A stretch of DNA of 7,330 nt, taken from positions 1-7,330 of the forward strand of contig SLGN01000249.1 in NCBI GenBank assembly GCA_007123695.1, written 5' to 3'. The DNA comes from Verrucomicrobiales bacterium (GTDB lineage Bacteria; Verrucomicrobiota; Verrucomicrobiia; Verrucomicrobiales; DEV007). This document shows, in pieces, positions 1 through 7,330 of the stretch (the first letter of the stretch is position 1; each line of letters begins with the position of its first letter). A program made the position numbers and the translations under genes. Below the pieces are notes generated by a model. It was not told where the DNA came from and did no database searches. It saw only the letters and a list, made by a program, of their open reading frames with translations.

Positions 1-11
1 CCCTGCTTCCC

Positions 12-923
12 ATGGTCCGCGGGCTGCGCGGGGAGGAAAGCGGCGGCCTGCGCGTGGCTTCCTTCCGCTACGACGTGACGCCTCCCGAGGGCCATCCTCT
101 CTGCGGCGGCTGGATCACCCCCGCGAAGACCGTCGACGATCCGCTCGAGGCGATCGGCTTTGTCGTGCTCGGGGCGGGGGCTCCGATCGTGGTCTGCGCG
201 GTGGATTGGACCGGGCTGCTCAACCGGGCGCACATCGAGTGGCGCTCCGCCCTCGCCGAGGCGGCCGGCACCAGCCCCGACCGGGTTGCGGTGCAGTGCG
301 TCCATCAGCACGACGCGCCCTTCGTCTGCCTCGAGAGCGACCGGCTCGTCCGCGAGCAGGACCCGGATCTCGAGGTCGTCGACATGGATTTCTTTCACGA
401 GTGCCTAGCCCGCGGCCAGGCTGCGGTGCGGGAAAGCATCGCCCGCGCCGTGCCCCTCACTCACGTCGCCGCCGCCGAGGAGAAAGTCGACCGGATCGCC
501 GGCAACCGGCGCGTCGACATCGGGCCCGACGGGCGCGTCGGCAGAATGCGCGGCAGCTCGTGCCGCGTGCCCGAGCTCATCGCCCTGCCCGAGGGGCTCA
601 TCGACCCCCAGCTCAAGACCGTCGCCCTCTACAGCGGAGACGAAAAGGTCGTCTCGTGCCACTACTACGCCTGCCATCCCATGAGCCACTACGGCCGGGG
701 CGCCGTCAGCAGCGACTTCGCCGGGCTCGCCCGCAAGCGGCTCCAGGCCGAGGAGCCGGGCTGCGCCCACATCTATTTCAACGGTTGCGGAGGCAACATC
801 GGGGCGGGCAAATACAACGACGGTTCGCCCGAGGCCCGCGTCGAGCTGACCGAGCGTCTCCACGCGGCGATGGCGGGGGCTTCGGCCAAGCTCGCGCCCG
901 CGCCGCTGCAGTCGCTTTCGTGA
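12..923 (+). CDS. Neutral/alkaline ceramidase-like protein, N-terminal part ending at a premature TGA
   Basis: This 303-residue product carries the N-terminal and central part of a neutral/alkaline non-lysosomal ceramidase-like domain. Neutral ceramidases are zinc amidases that split N-acylsphingosine; the short relatives common in Planctomycetes and Verrucomicrobia have no proven substrate, so the activity is unknown. Visible family features are a DVTPPEGHPLCGGW segment (residues 21-34), VDWTGL (64-69), the metal-site motif QCVHQHD (95-101, His98 and His100), a second histidine cluster CHYYACHP (216-223) and the conserved FNGCGGNIG segment (256-264). The frame stops at TGA 921-923 but continues with family sequence afterwards, so this is most likely the front part of a broken gene. 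The start is uncertain. The frame is open to the window's left edge, and a GTG at 54 lies nearer to where family homology begins, with GGAGG at 32-36 about 17 bases upstream. No signal peptide is evident. Confidence 0.8.
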   Translation: MVRGLRGEESGGLRVASFRYDVTPPEGHPLCGGWITPAKTVDDPLEAIGFVVLGAGAPIVVCAVDWTGLLNRAHIEWRSALAEAAGTSPDRVAVQCVHQHDAPFVCLESDRLVREQDPDLEVVDMDFFHECLARGQAAVRESIARAVPLTHVAAAEEKVDRIAGNRRVDIGPDGRVGRMRGSSCRVPELIALPEGLIDPQLKTVALYSGDEKVVSCHYYACHPMSHYGRGAVSSDFAGLARKRLQAEEPGCAHIYFNGCGGNIGAGKYNDGSPEARVELTERLHAAMAGASAKLAPAPLQSLS

Positions 924-1337
924 GAAACCCGGGAGCTGCTCCCCAAGATCAATCCCGCCTTCACCGAAGAGGGCGAGCTTGCCCATGTCCGCGATCCGAA
1001 GAACACCGCCGCCAACCGGATCCGCCCGGCGATGCGCGTCAGTTGGATGCGCCGCGTGCGCGAGGGCGTCCCCGTCGTTCTCAGCGCGCTCCATCTCGAC
1101 GGCGTCTCCATGCTCCACCTTCCCGCCGAAAGCTTCGTGGAATACCAATTGCGGGCGCAGGCGCTCGCGCCGGACCGCTTCGTCGCCACCGCCGCCTACG
1201 GCGACGGAGGGACCTGGTATCTGCCGACCAAGGAGGCCTTCCCCCTCGGCGGCTACGAGGTCAGCGTGGCCAACAGCGCTCCGGAGACCGACGACGAACT
1301 CACCCAGGGCATGCGCGAGCTGCTTGCCTCGGCCTGA
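924..1337 (+). pseudogene. Ceramidase-like protein, C-terminal part downstream of the in-frame stop
   Basis: This is the same reading frame as the preceding entry, continuing directly after the TGA at 921-923 for 137 codons to a TGA at 1335-1337. It starts with ETRELLPKINPAF and contains segments typical of the end of this family: HLPAESFVEYQL, then TAAYGDGGTWYLPTKEAF, then GGYEVSVANSAPE. Together the two parts would make a protein of about 440 residues, a normal size for the short bacterial ceramidase-like group. An ATG at 1032 could start a 101-residue fragment, but it lacks a clear ribosome binding site and would encode only the tail of a domain. I therefore read it as the remnant of a gene inactivated by one nonsense codon. 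A sequencing error or readthrough is also possible. No insertion or deletion is needed to restore the frame. Confidence 0.8.
931..943 (+). other. Short perfect hairpin just downstream of the in-frame TGA
   Basis: GGGAG (931-935) and CTCCC (939-943) form a five-base-pair stem closed by a CTG loop, beginning seven bases after the premature TGA. It has no U-tract and is unlikely to be a terminator. Chance is a strong alternative in DNA this rich in G and C. Confidence 0.25.
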
Positions 1338-1396
1338 TCCCGGGCGGGAGCGGACGGATCCCGAATCCGGTCGATGCCGCGACGCGTAGCCTTGGC

Positions 1397-1873
1397 ATGT
1401 CCACCCCACCGTCCATCGGAAGCAAGGCCCCCGACTTCGATCTGCCCGTCGTCGGGGGCGAGTATGCGGAAGGCGCCCGCGTGAGCCTTTCGGATCTGCG
1501 CGGGTCCAAGGTCGTCCTCTACTTCTATCCCAAGGACGACACCCCCGGCTGCACCACCCAGGCCTGCGGAATCCGCGACGCCTGGGGCGAGATTTCCGCC
1601 AAGGCCAAGGTCTTCGGCATCAGCATCGACCCGCCCGCCAAGCACGCCAAGTTCATTGCCAAATACGATCTGCCCTTTCCCCTCCTCAGCGACGAGGACC
1701 AGTCGATGGTCTCCGCCTACGGAGTCTGGGTGGAAAAATCCATGTACGGCAAGAAGTACATGGGCACCGAGCGGACGACCTTCGTCCTCGACGAAGAGGG
1801 CGCGGTGACGGCCGTCTTTCCCAAGGTCAAGCCCGCCGCGCACGTCGATCTCGTGCTGGAGGCGCTCGCGTAG
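1397..1873 (+). CDS. bcp: Thioredoxin-dependent peroxiredoxin, PrxQ/BCP type
   Basis: This 158-residue protein is a cytoplasmic thiol peroxidase that reduces hydrogen peroxide and organic hydroperoxides, normally with thioredoxin as electron donor. The thioredoxin-fold hallmarks are in order: GSKAPDFDLP (residues 8-17), LSDLRGSKVVLYFYPKDDTPGCT (31-53) and LPFPLLSDED (92-101). Cys52 in the TPGCT motif is the peroxidatic cysteine. Cys57, five residues later, sits where the resolving cysteine of two-cysteine PrxQ enzymes lies. Arg126 in GTERTTFVLDEEG is the expected active-site arginine. Length matches E. coli Bcp (about 156). The ATG at 1397 directly precedes the conserved N-terminus. The frame is open far upstream, but that stretch is only a shadow of the ceramidase-like gene. 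No Shine-Dalgarno motif is visible before the ATG. It lies 59 bases after the ceramidase-like gene, so cotranscription is possible but not shown. Confidence 0.95.
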   Translation: MSTPPSIGSKAPDFDLPVVGGEYAEGARVSLSDLRGSKVVLYFYPKDDTPGCTTQACGIRDAWGEISAKAKVFGISIDPPAKHAKFIAKYDLPFPLLSDEDQSMVSAYGVWVEKSMYGKKYMGTERTTFVLDEEGAVTAVFPKVKPAAHVDLVLEALA

Positions 1874-2084
1874 GCCGGATTTTCGGGAGGGCGCCGCAAG
1901 GTCGGTTCCCGGCCGCCTTGGCAGGCCGCTCGGTCCGCGGAAGCTGCCCGTGGGCCCGTCGCTTCGGCGGGATGCTCCGGGCCCGTCGGCTCCCCGCTCT
2001 CGCAGGCTCAAACGCGCCAAGCCGGGGCATCGCAAGAAAGCGGCTCGCTTTTCTGCGGCGCCTCCCTAAGTTTGGCCCCGAAAC
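1874..2084. other. Intergenic spacer between peroxiredoxin and mutS
   Basis: I see no convincing gene in these 211 bases. The spacer contains a 10-base direct repeat (GGGCCCGTCG at 1952-1961 and 1979-1988) and a GC-rich hairpin at 1955-1971, listed separately. A weaker hairpin, AAAGC (2037-2041) with GCTTT (2047-2051) followed by TTCT, lies about 30 bases before the mutS start; it is too weak to call a terminator. The mutS promoter is probably here, but no clear -35/-10 pair stands out. Confidence 0.5.
1955..1971. other. GC-rich hairpin in the peroxiredoxin-mutS spacer
   Basis: CCCGTCG (1955-1961) pairs with CGGCGGG (1965-1971) around a CTT loop, giving seven pairs with one G-T wobble. It overlaps the first copy of a GGGCCCGTCG direct repeat. 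No T-run follows, so it is not a classical intrinsic terminator. It could still slow polymerase or protect the 3' end of the peroxiredoxin transcript; that role is inference. Confidence 0.35.
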
Positions 2085-4655
<2,571 letters not shown>

Positions 4656-4679
4656 GCGTGCCGAGGGCCCGAGGCGACG

Positions 4680-4700
4680 TTGCTCGGCGCGTCGGAGCAA
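4680..4700. terminator. Possible bidirectional terminator hairpin between convergent genes
   Basis: TTGCTC (4680-4685) and GAGCAA (4695-4700) form a six-base-pair stem with a nine-base loop, centred in the 60-base gap between the convergent mutS and metallo-beta-lactamase-fold genes. The position fits a shared terminator. The stem is short and no long T-run follows on either strand, so the call is tentative. Confidence 0.35.
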
Positions 4701-4715
4701 GGGGCGGACCGAGGG

Positions 4716-5627
4716 TCAGTAGCCGAGGCCGGGCTCGGGGCGATAGGGCTCGCTCGGGAGCGCCTTTCCCGCGCTGGGATCGGTGATCGGGCCCATCGTG
4801 AGCCTCTGGCCGATTTTCAAGATGCGGTGGCGCTGCCCGAGGCGGTCGCAGCAGTTGGCGAACTCGTCGGGGCTGGCGTTTCCGCGGTCGAACAAGTCGT
4901 AGTGGCACGGGATCGCCAGGCTCGCGCTCACCGCCTTGGCGAAGGCGGCCGCTTCGAAACCGTTCATGCTGGAGCGGTTCCGCTCCGTGCCGTCGAGACC
5001 GTCGATCGGCAAAAAGGCCAGATTTACCGACCACCGACGCACTTCCTTCACCAGGTGAGTGTGCCAAACGGTCTCGCCGGCGTGGTAGATTGCGAAGGGG
5101 CCGAAAAGGACGACGTAGCCAAGGTCGCGCGAATTTCCCGCCGCATCCCGCCGGATTTTCGGATTGGCGGCATTGATGCCGTGGAAGTCGAAGGCGCCGG
5201 TTTTGGTGTAGGTGCCCGCATTCACCGGCAGGAAGGGAGGGGCCGCCGCACCGAGAAGAGCCTCGGCTTCGGCTACGCGTCCCGCCGGCAGCACCACCTT
5301 GAGCCCCGGATTGGCGGCACGCAGGGCGAGGATCGTTTCGGAATCGAAGCGGTCAGGCGAAGTCCCGCCGCAGAGGACGTAGTCGATCCCCGTGAGACGC
5401 AGCGGATCGACGACCCGCTCCGAGACCCGGCGCAGCTCGTCGGGAGTGCCCGCCGTGCTGCGGCTGAGCGCGTCGGAGAGATAGGGATCGACGAGCAAGC
5501 CGATGCCGGCCCATTTGATGAGAAAGCCGCTTTGCCCGAGCCACCACACATGGATGGCCCCGCTGACCTTGTCCGCCTCGCGGAAGTCGGTCAGGAAGTC
5601 TTCGTCTTTCTGTACGGGAACGATCAT
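4716..5627 (-). CDS. Metallo-beta-lactamase-fold protein, UlaG-like, with degenerate metal site
   Basis: This 303-residue protein belongs to the UlaG-like branch of the metallo-beta-lactamase superfamily. Members are usually cytoplasmic metal-dependent hydrolases of varied substrates, such as the ascorbate-6-phosphate lactonase UlaG. Fold markers are HVWWLGQSGFLIKW (residues 26-39), LLVDPYLSD (44-52), LGYVVLFGPFAIYHAGETVW (169-188), LAFLPIDG (203-210) and IPCHYDLF (239-246). The usual HxHxDH metal motif is replaced: residues 84-95 read VLCGGTSPDRFD, keeping only the aspartate (Asp92). The later histidine position reads AAN (Asn155), and the usual GDT aspartate is Glu185. Only His242 and Asp92 clearly remain. 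It may therefore be a non-catalytic relative or use an altered site. ATG 5627 was chosen because homology starts there; a TTG at 5684 would add 19 unlikely residues. No clear Shine-Dalgarno motif precedes it. The gene stands alone, convergent with mutS and divergent from the cupin gene. Confidence 0.88.
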   Translation of the reverse strand: MIVPVQKDEDFLTDFREADKVSGAIHVWWLGQSGFLIKWAGIGLLVDPYLSDALSRSTAGTPDELRRVSERVVDPLRLTGIDYVLCGGTSPDRFDSETILALRAANPGLKVVLPAGRVAEAEALLGAAAPPFLPVNAGTYTKTGAFDFHGINAANPKIRRDAAGNSRDLGYVVLFGPFAIYHAGETVWHTHLVKEVRRWSVNLAFLPIDGLDGTERNRSSMNGFEAAAFAKAVSASLAIPCHYDLFDRGNASPDEFANCCDRLGQRHRILKIGQRLTMGPITDPSAGKALPSEPYRPEPGLGY

Positions 5628-5723
5628 GAAGGGACGGCGCTTGTTAGAAGCCGCCAGTGTGGAGCCGATCCACCGGAACGACAAGGCGCACTCGGATCGG
5701 GAAATCCTAAGAATGGCCGCCTC

Positions 5724-5734
5724 GTTAAATTAAC
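5724..5734. repeat. Small inverted repeat GTTAA-A-TTAAC
   Basis: The 11 bases form a perfect palindrome with a single central base, at the edge of the AT-rich patch and overlapping the -10 region of the leftward promoter candidate. It could be an operator half-site pair. AT-rich palindromes of this length also occur by chance. Confidence 0.3.
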
Positions 5735-5754
5735 TCAAATTTTCAGAAATTCAA
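5727..5754 (-). promoter_or_regulatory. Weak leftward promoter candidate for the metallo-beta-lactamase-fold gene
   Basis: On the minus strand, TTGAAT (5754-5749) and TAATTT (5732-5727) are separated by 16 bases, resembling a -35/-10 pair. Transcription would start near 5720, giving a leader of roughly 90 bases before the ATG at 5627. The -35 box is reasonable but the -10 box matches the consensus poorly, so location in the AT-rich patch is the main support. Confidence 0.25.
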
Positions 5755-5768
5755 ATTTTTCTGGAATT
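5735..5768. repeat. Tandem imperfect repeat in the AT-rich patch
   Basis: TCAAATTTT occurs at 5735-5743 and again at 5751-5759, 16 bases apart. Each copy is followed by a similar tail (CAGAAATT and TCTGGAATT), so two 17-18-base units lie in tandem. An inverted repeat CAGAAA/TTTCTG (5744-5749 and 5758-5763) overlaps the junction. Confidence 0.45.
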
Positions 5769-5911
5769 GATTGGTTGCTTTCCCCTGGTTCTTGGATGAC
5801 TTGGCTTGTATCGTCCCTGAAACGCGACGAACGGACTTTCCTTCTGTTGTGGAGGTCGGATCGTTCCGCGAGTCCAACTCCCGGTTTCCGTCCCTCTGTT
5901 CCTTCGCCGCC

Positions 5912-5941
5912 GCCTTGCCAAGCCCTCCCCAAGCCTTGCCA
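5912..5941. repeat. Phased direct repeats just upstream of the cupin start
   Basis: GCCTTGCCA occurs at 5912-5920 and 5933-5941, exactly 21 bases apart. Between them, overlapping both, CCAAGCC occurs at 5918-5924 and 5929-5935, 11 bases apart. The distances equal about two and one turns of DNA, which suits binding of a regulator to one face. The second copy ends nine bases before the cupin ATG. Function is not shown; a low-complexity C-rich origin is possible. Confidence 0.35.
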
Positions 5942-5950
5942 TCCAGAGCC

Positions 5951-6304
5951 ATGATCGTCCGCCGTCTTGCCGAACAGGCGCCCTTCACCACCAAGGATGG
6001 CTCCACCATCCGGAGCCTGCTCGACCGCAGCAACGCTCCGGTGGAGAAGCAGAGCCTCGCCGAGGCCAGCCTTTCTCCCGAGGGAGCCACCGAACGCCAC
6101 TACCACCGCCTCAGCGAAGAGTTCTACTTCATCCTCGAAGGAGAGGGGACCATGGAAATCGACGGCGAAACCCGAGAGATCGCTCCTGGGGATGCCATCC
6201 TCATTCCTCCCGGCGCCTGGCACCAGATCCGAGCGAGGACCGCGCTACGGCTGCTCTGCTGCTGCGCGCCTCCCTACGACCACGGCGACACCTACTTCGA
6301 TTAG
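5951..6304 (+). CDS. Single-domain cupin protein
   Basis: This 117-residue protein is a small monocupin, a beta-barrel that binds one metal ion and in relatives serves as an enzyme or ligand sensor; the substrate here is unknown. Cupin motif 1 is EGATERHYHRLSEEFYFILEG (about residues 44-64), with His50, His52 and Glu57 as metal ligands. Motif 2 is GDAILIPPGAWH (80-91), with His91 as the fourth ligand. The C-terminal LCCCAPPYDHGDTYFD is a recognisable end of one conserved bacterial cupin subfamily, and its three adjacent cysteines are notable. The ATG at 5951 begins the conserved MIVRRLAEQAPF; the frame is open about 60 codons further upstream, but that part looks non-coding. No Shine-Dalgarno motif precedes the start. 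Its stop lies five bases from the stop of the convergent transposase gene. All four ligands are present, so the protein is probably functional. Confidence 0.92.
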   Translation: MIVRRLAEQAPFTTKDGSTIRSLLDRSNAPVEKQSLAEASLSPEGATERHYHRLSEEFYFILEGEGTMEIDGETREIAPGDAILIPPGAWHQIRARTALRLLCCCAPPYDHGDTYFD

Positions 6305-6309
6305 TTCGG

Positions 6310-7330
6310 TTAGCGGTCTGTCAGATCGCGCAGCGAGCGCAAGCTGCCGAAATCCGCTCCCTTCATCCGCCGGGCCCCGCTCGTCCGCTTCGGACCCGTG
6401 CGTCCCTCCGCTTTTAGCTGCTCGAAGACCCCGTCGACAAACGCGGCCGAGCCGATCACCGCTCCGTCGCTGAAGTAGCGCACCTTCCGCCGCAACGCCT
6501 CCGCCAGTGGCACCTCTCCATTGGACTCCGCGACCCGGTCGCATTCCTCCGCCGCGATCCCCGCGCGACCGCCTTCCCCCGTCACTTCGTCGGGCTTCTG
6601 CTCGCGGCCTTCCGAATAAAGCAGCAGCCGGTAGCGCCGCTGCACCTCCGGCCAGTCCGGCAGATCCACGGGATCGCCCGCTATCGCGGCTTCTCCAGCT
6701 CCCTCGCCGACGGCAGGATACTCCAGTCCCTCCCGCGTAATCGAGACCAACCCCGCCCGTGCGGTCTCCGCCCCCTTGCCCGACCCGCAGGCTTCTCCAT
6801 AGCCGCTCCACCGGTAGTCCTCCGGACGCTCCACCAGCCCCGCCCGCACCGGATTGAGGTCGATGTAGGCCGCCACCGTCCGCAGCGTTTCCTCCCCGCC
6901 CTCCAGCAGCACGCTCTTGAAGCGAGCCTCCCACAGCGTCCCCACGCGCCCGTTGCGTCGGTTGTAGAAGATCGACACCCGCTGCTTCAGCTCCTTGAGA
7001 AACACCGAGAGATCGAAGCGCCTGCGCTCGTAGCGCTCCAGAATCCGCCGTTCCCAGCCCGAGTTCCCCGAACTCCGTGCCGCCGCCAGCTCCTTCGCTA
7101 CCTGCTCGACAACCACGTCGTCATAGAGCAGCGGCAGCAACTCCAGCAACTGTTCCGCATCCAGTTTCGGCATCGACTCCTTGTCCGGAACCTCCAGAAG
7201 CAGGTGAAAGTGGTTGCCCATCAGGCAGTAGGTCACCACCTTCACCCCCAGAAACCGCTCGAGCTTCCGCAGAATCGATCGAAAGACCTCCTTCTCCGAG
7301 GCATGGAAGACGATGCGCCGGTCAACGACG
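6310..7330 (-). CDS. REP-associated tyrosine transposase (RAYT, Y1/HUH superfamily), start outside window
   Basis: This is a Y1-type HUH transposase of the RAYT group. These single-copy, usually immobile enzymes cut and rejoin single-stranded REP palindromes with one tyrosine and a metal held by two histidines. The frame runs off the right edge without a stop, beginning VVDRRIVFHASEKEVFRSIL, so the true start is beyond 7330; about 339 residues are visible. The HUH motif GNHFHLL is at about 7195-7215, with two histidines one residue apart. The segment FLKELKQRVSIFYNRRNGRVGTLW is followed by AAYIDLNPVRAGLVERPEDYRWSGY, whose tyrosine (codon 6865-6867) is the probable nucleophile. A long extension of about 180 residues follows, ending in VRYFSDGAVIGSAAFVDGVFEQL and GARRM, as I recall from verrucomicrobial RAYT proteins. 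The gene ends with TAA at 6310-6312. No clear REP palindrome was found next to it within the window; the upstream flank is not visible. Confidence 0.9.
   Translation of the reverse strand, partial: VVDRRIVFHASEKEVFRSILRKLERFLGVKVVTYCLMGNHFHLLLEVPDKESMPKLDAEQLLELLPLLYDDVVVEQVAKELAAARSSGNSGWERRILERYERRRFDLSVFLKELKQRVSIFYNRRNGRVGTLWEARFKSVLLEGGEETLRTVAAYIDLNPVRAGLVERPEDYRWSGYGEACGSGKGAETARAGLVSITREGLEYPAVGEGAGEAAIAGDPVDLPDWPEVQRRYRLLLYSEGREQKPDEVTGEGGRAGIAAEECDRVAESNGEVPLAEALRRKVRYFSDGAVIGSAAFVDGVFEQLKAEGRTGPKRTSGARRMKGADFGSLRSLRDLTDR

Larger units (their letters stand above)
5628..5950. other. Divergent intergenic region with AT-rich patch
   Basis: This 323-base region separates the divergent metallo-beta-lactamase-fold and cupin genes. 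It contains a strongly AT-rich patch at about 5724-5775 and, close to the cupin start, a C-rich stretch with phased short repeats. Frames open on either strand lack recognisable protein features. The cupin frame stays open upstream to 5771, but those residues do not resemble the cupin family. It is the likeliest place for promoters of both flanking genes. No confident rightward promoter could be picked for the cupin gene. Confidence 0.55.

Noticed and set aside
921..923. TGA read as selenocysteine in a new selenoprotein
   Set aside because: The context fits a replaced tryptophan, the family is not known to use selenocysteine, and the following hairpin is too small and too close to be a convincing SECIS element.
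921..923. TGA reassigned to tryptophan throughout the organism
   Set aside because: TGA ends at least two genes here at family-appropriate positions, TGG is the tryptophan codon elsewhere, and lineages with this reassignment are not expected to have such GC-rich verrucomicrobial-type genes.
206..1396. Upstream open extension of the peroxiredoxin frame, which could suggest a fusion protein
   Set aside because: The extension is arginine- and alanine-rich shadow of the ceramidase-like gene, and the normal peroxiredoxin N-terminus begins exactly at ATG 1397.
405..1409. Long open frame of 334 codons on the minus strand opposite the ceramidase-like gene
   Set aside because: The plus strand carries conserved family motifs through this region. 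The minus frame is compositionally biased, has no recognisable domain, and is a typical mirror of GC-rich codon usage.
2036..2054. Hairpin AAAGC/GCTTT followed by a few T residues as an intrinsic terminator for the peroxiredoxin gene
   Set aside because: The stem is only five pairs and AT-heavy, the T-run is short and interrupted, and it lies over 160 bases past the stop codon.
5767..5814. Rightward promoter for the cupin gene using TTGATT or the TGTATC box
   Set aside because: No -10 box lies at proper spacing from TTGATT, and no -35 box lies upstream of TGTATC, so neither could be supported.
4680..5954. Open frame of 424 codons on the plus strand opposite the metallo-beta-lactamase-fold gene
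   Set aside because: The minus-strand protein shows clear fold motifs, while the plus-strand product has none and ends in the AT-rich intergenic patch region.

Overview
The window is GC-rich, apart from one AT-rich patch near 5720-5775. It holds six protein-coding loci and no rRNA, tRNA or CRISPR array that I can see. Three things suggest a GC-rich member of the Verrucomicrobiota, possibly of the Opitutales/Puniceicoccales type: the ceramidase-like protein of the kind common in Planctomycetes and Verrucomicrobia, the REP-associated transposase with a long C-terminal extension, and start sites without Shine-Dalgarno motifs. This placement is an inference from protein style, not a measurement.

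Layout. Positions 12-1337 (+) hold a neutral/alkaline ceramidase-like gene cut by one in-frame TGA at 921-923; the same frame continues with conserved family sequence to a second TGA at 1335-1337. Positions 1397-1873 (+) encode a PrxQ/BCP peroxiredoxin. After a 211-base spacer, 2085-4655 (+) encodes a full-length MutS with a C-terminal beta-clamp-binding motif. A convergent gap with a small hairpin separates mutS from 4716-5627 (-), a UlaG-like metallo-beta-lactamase-fold protein that has lost most of its metal ligands. A divergent intergenic region (5628-5950) contains the AT-rich patch and two sets of short repeats. Positions 5951-6304 (+) encode a small single-domain cupin. Five bases beyond its stop lies the stop of a convergent RAYT/Y1 transposase gene (6310 to beyond 7330, -), whose start is outside the window.

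The genes do not look like one pathway. Peroxiredoxin and MutS are housekeeping protection and repair proteins that share a strand, but the spacer argues against tight operon coupling. The most unusual points are the degenerate active site of the metallo-beta-lactamase-fold protein, the single nonsense codon in an otherwise conserved ceramidase-like gene, and the repeat-bearing intergenic region between the divergent metallo-beta-lactamase-fold and cupin genes. I did not find convincing evidence for a new multi-gene system.
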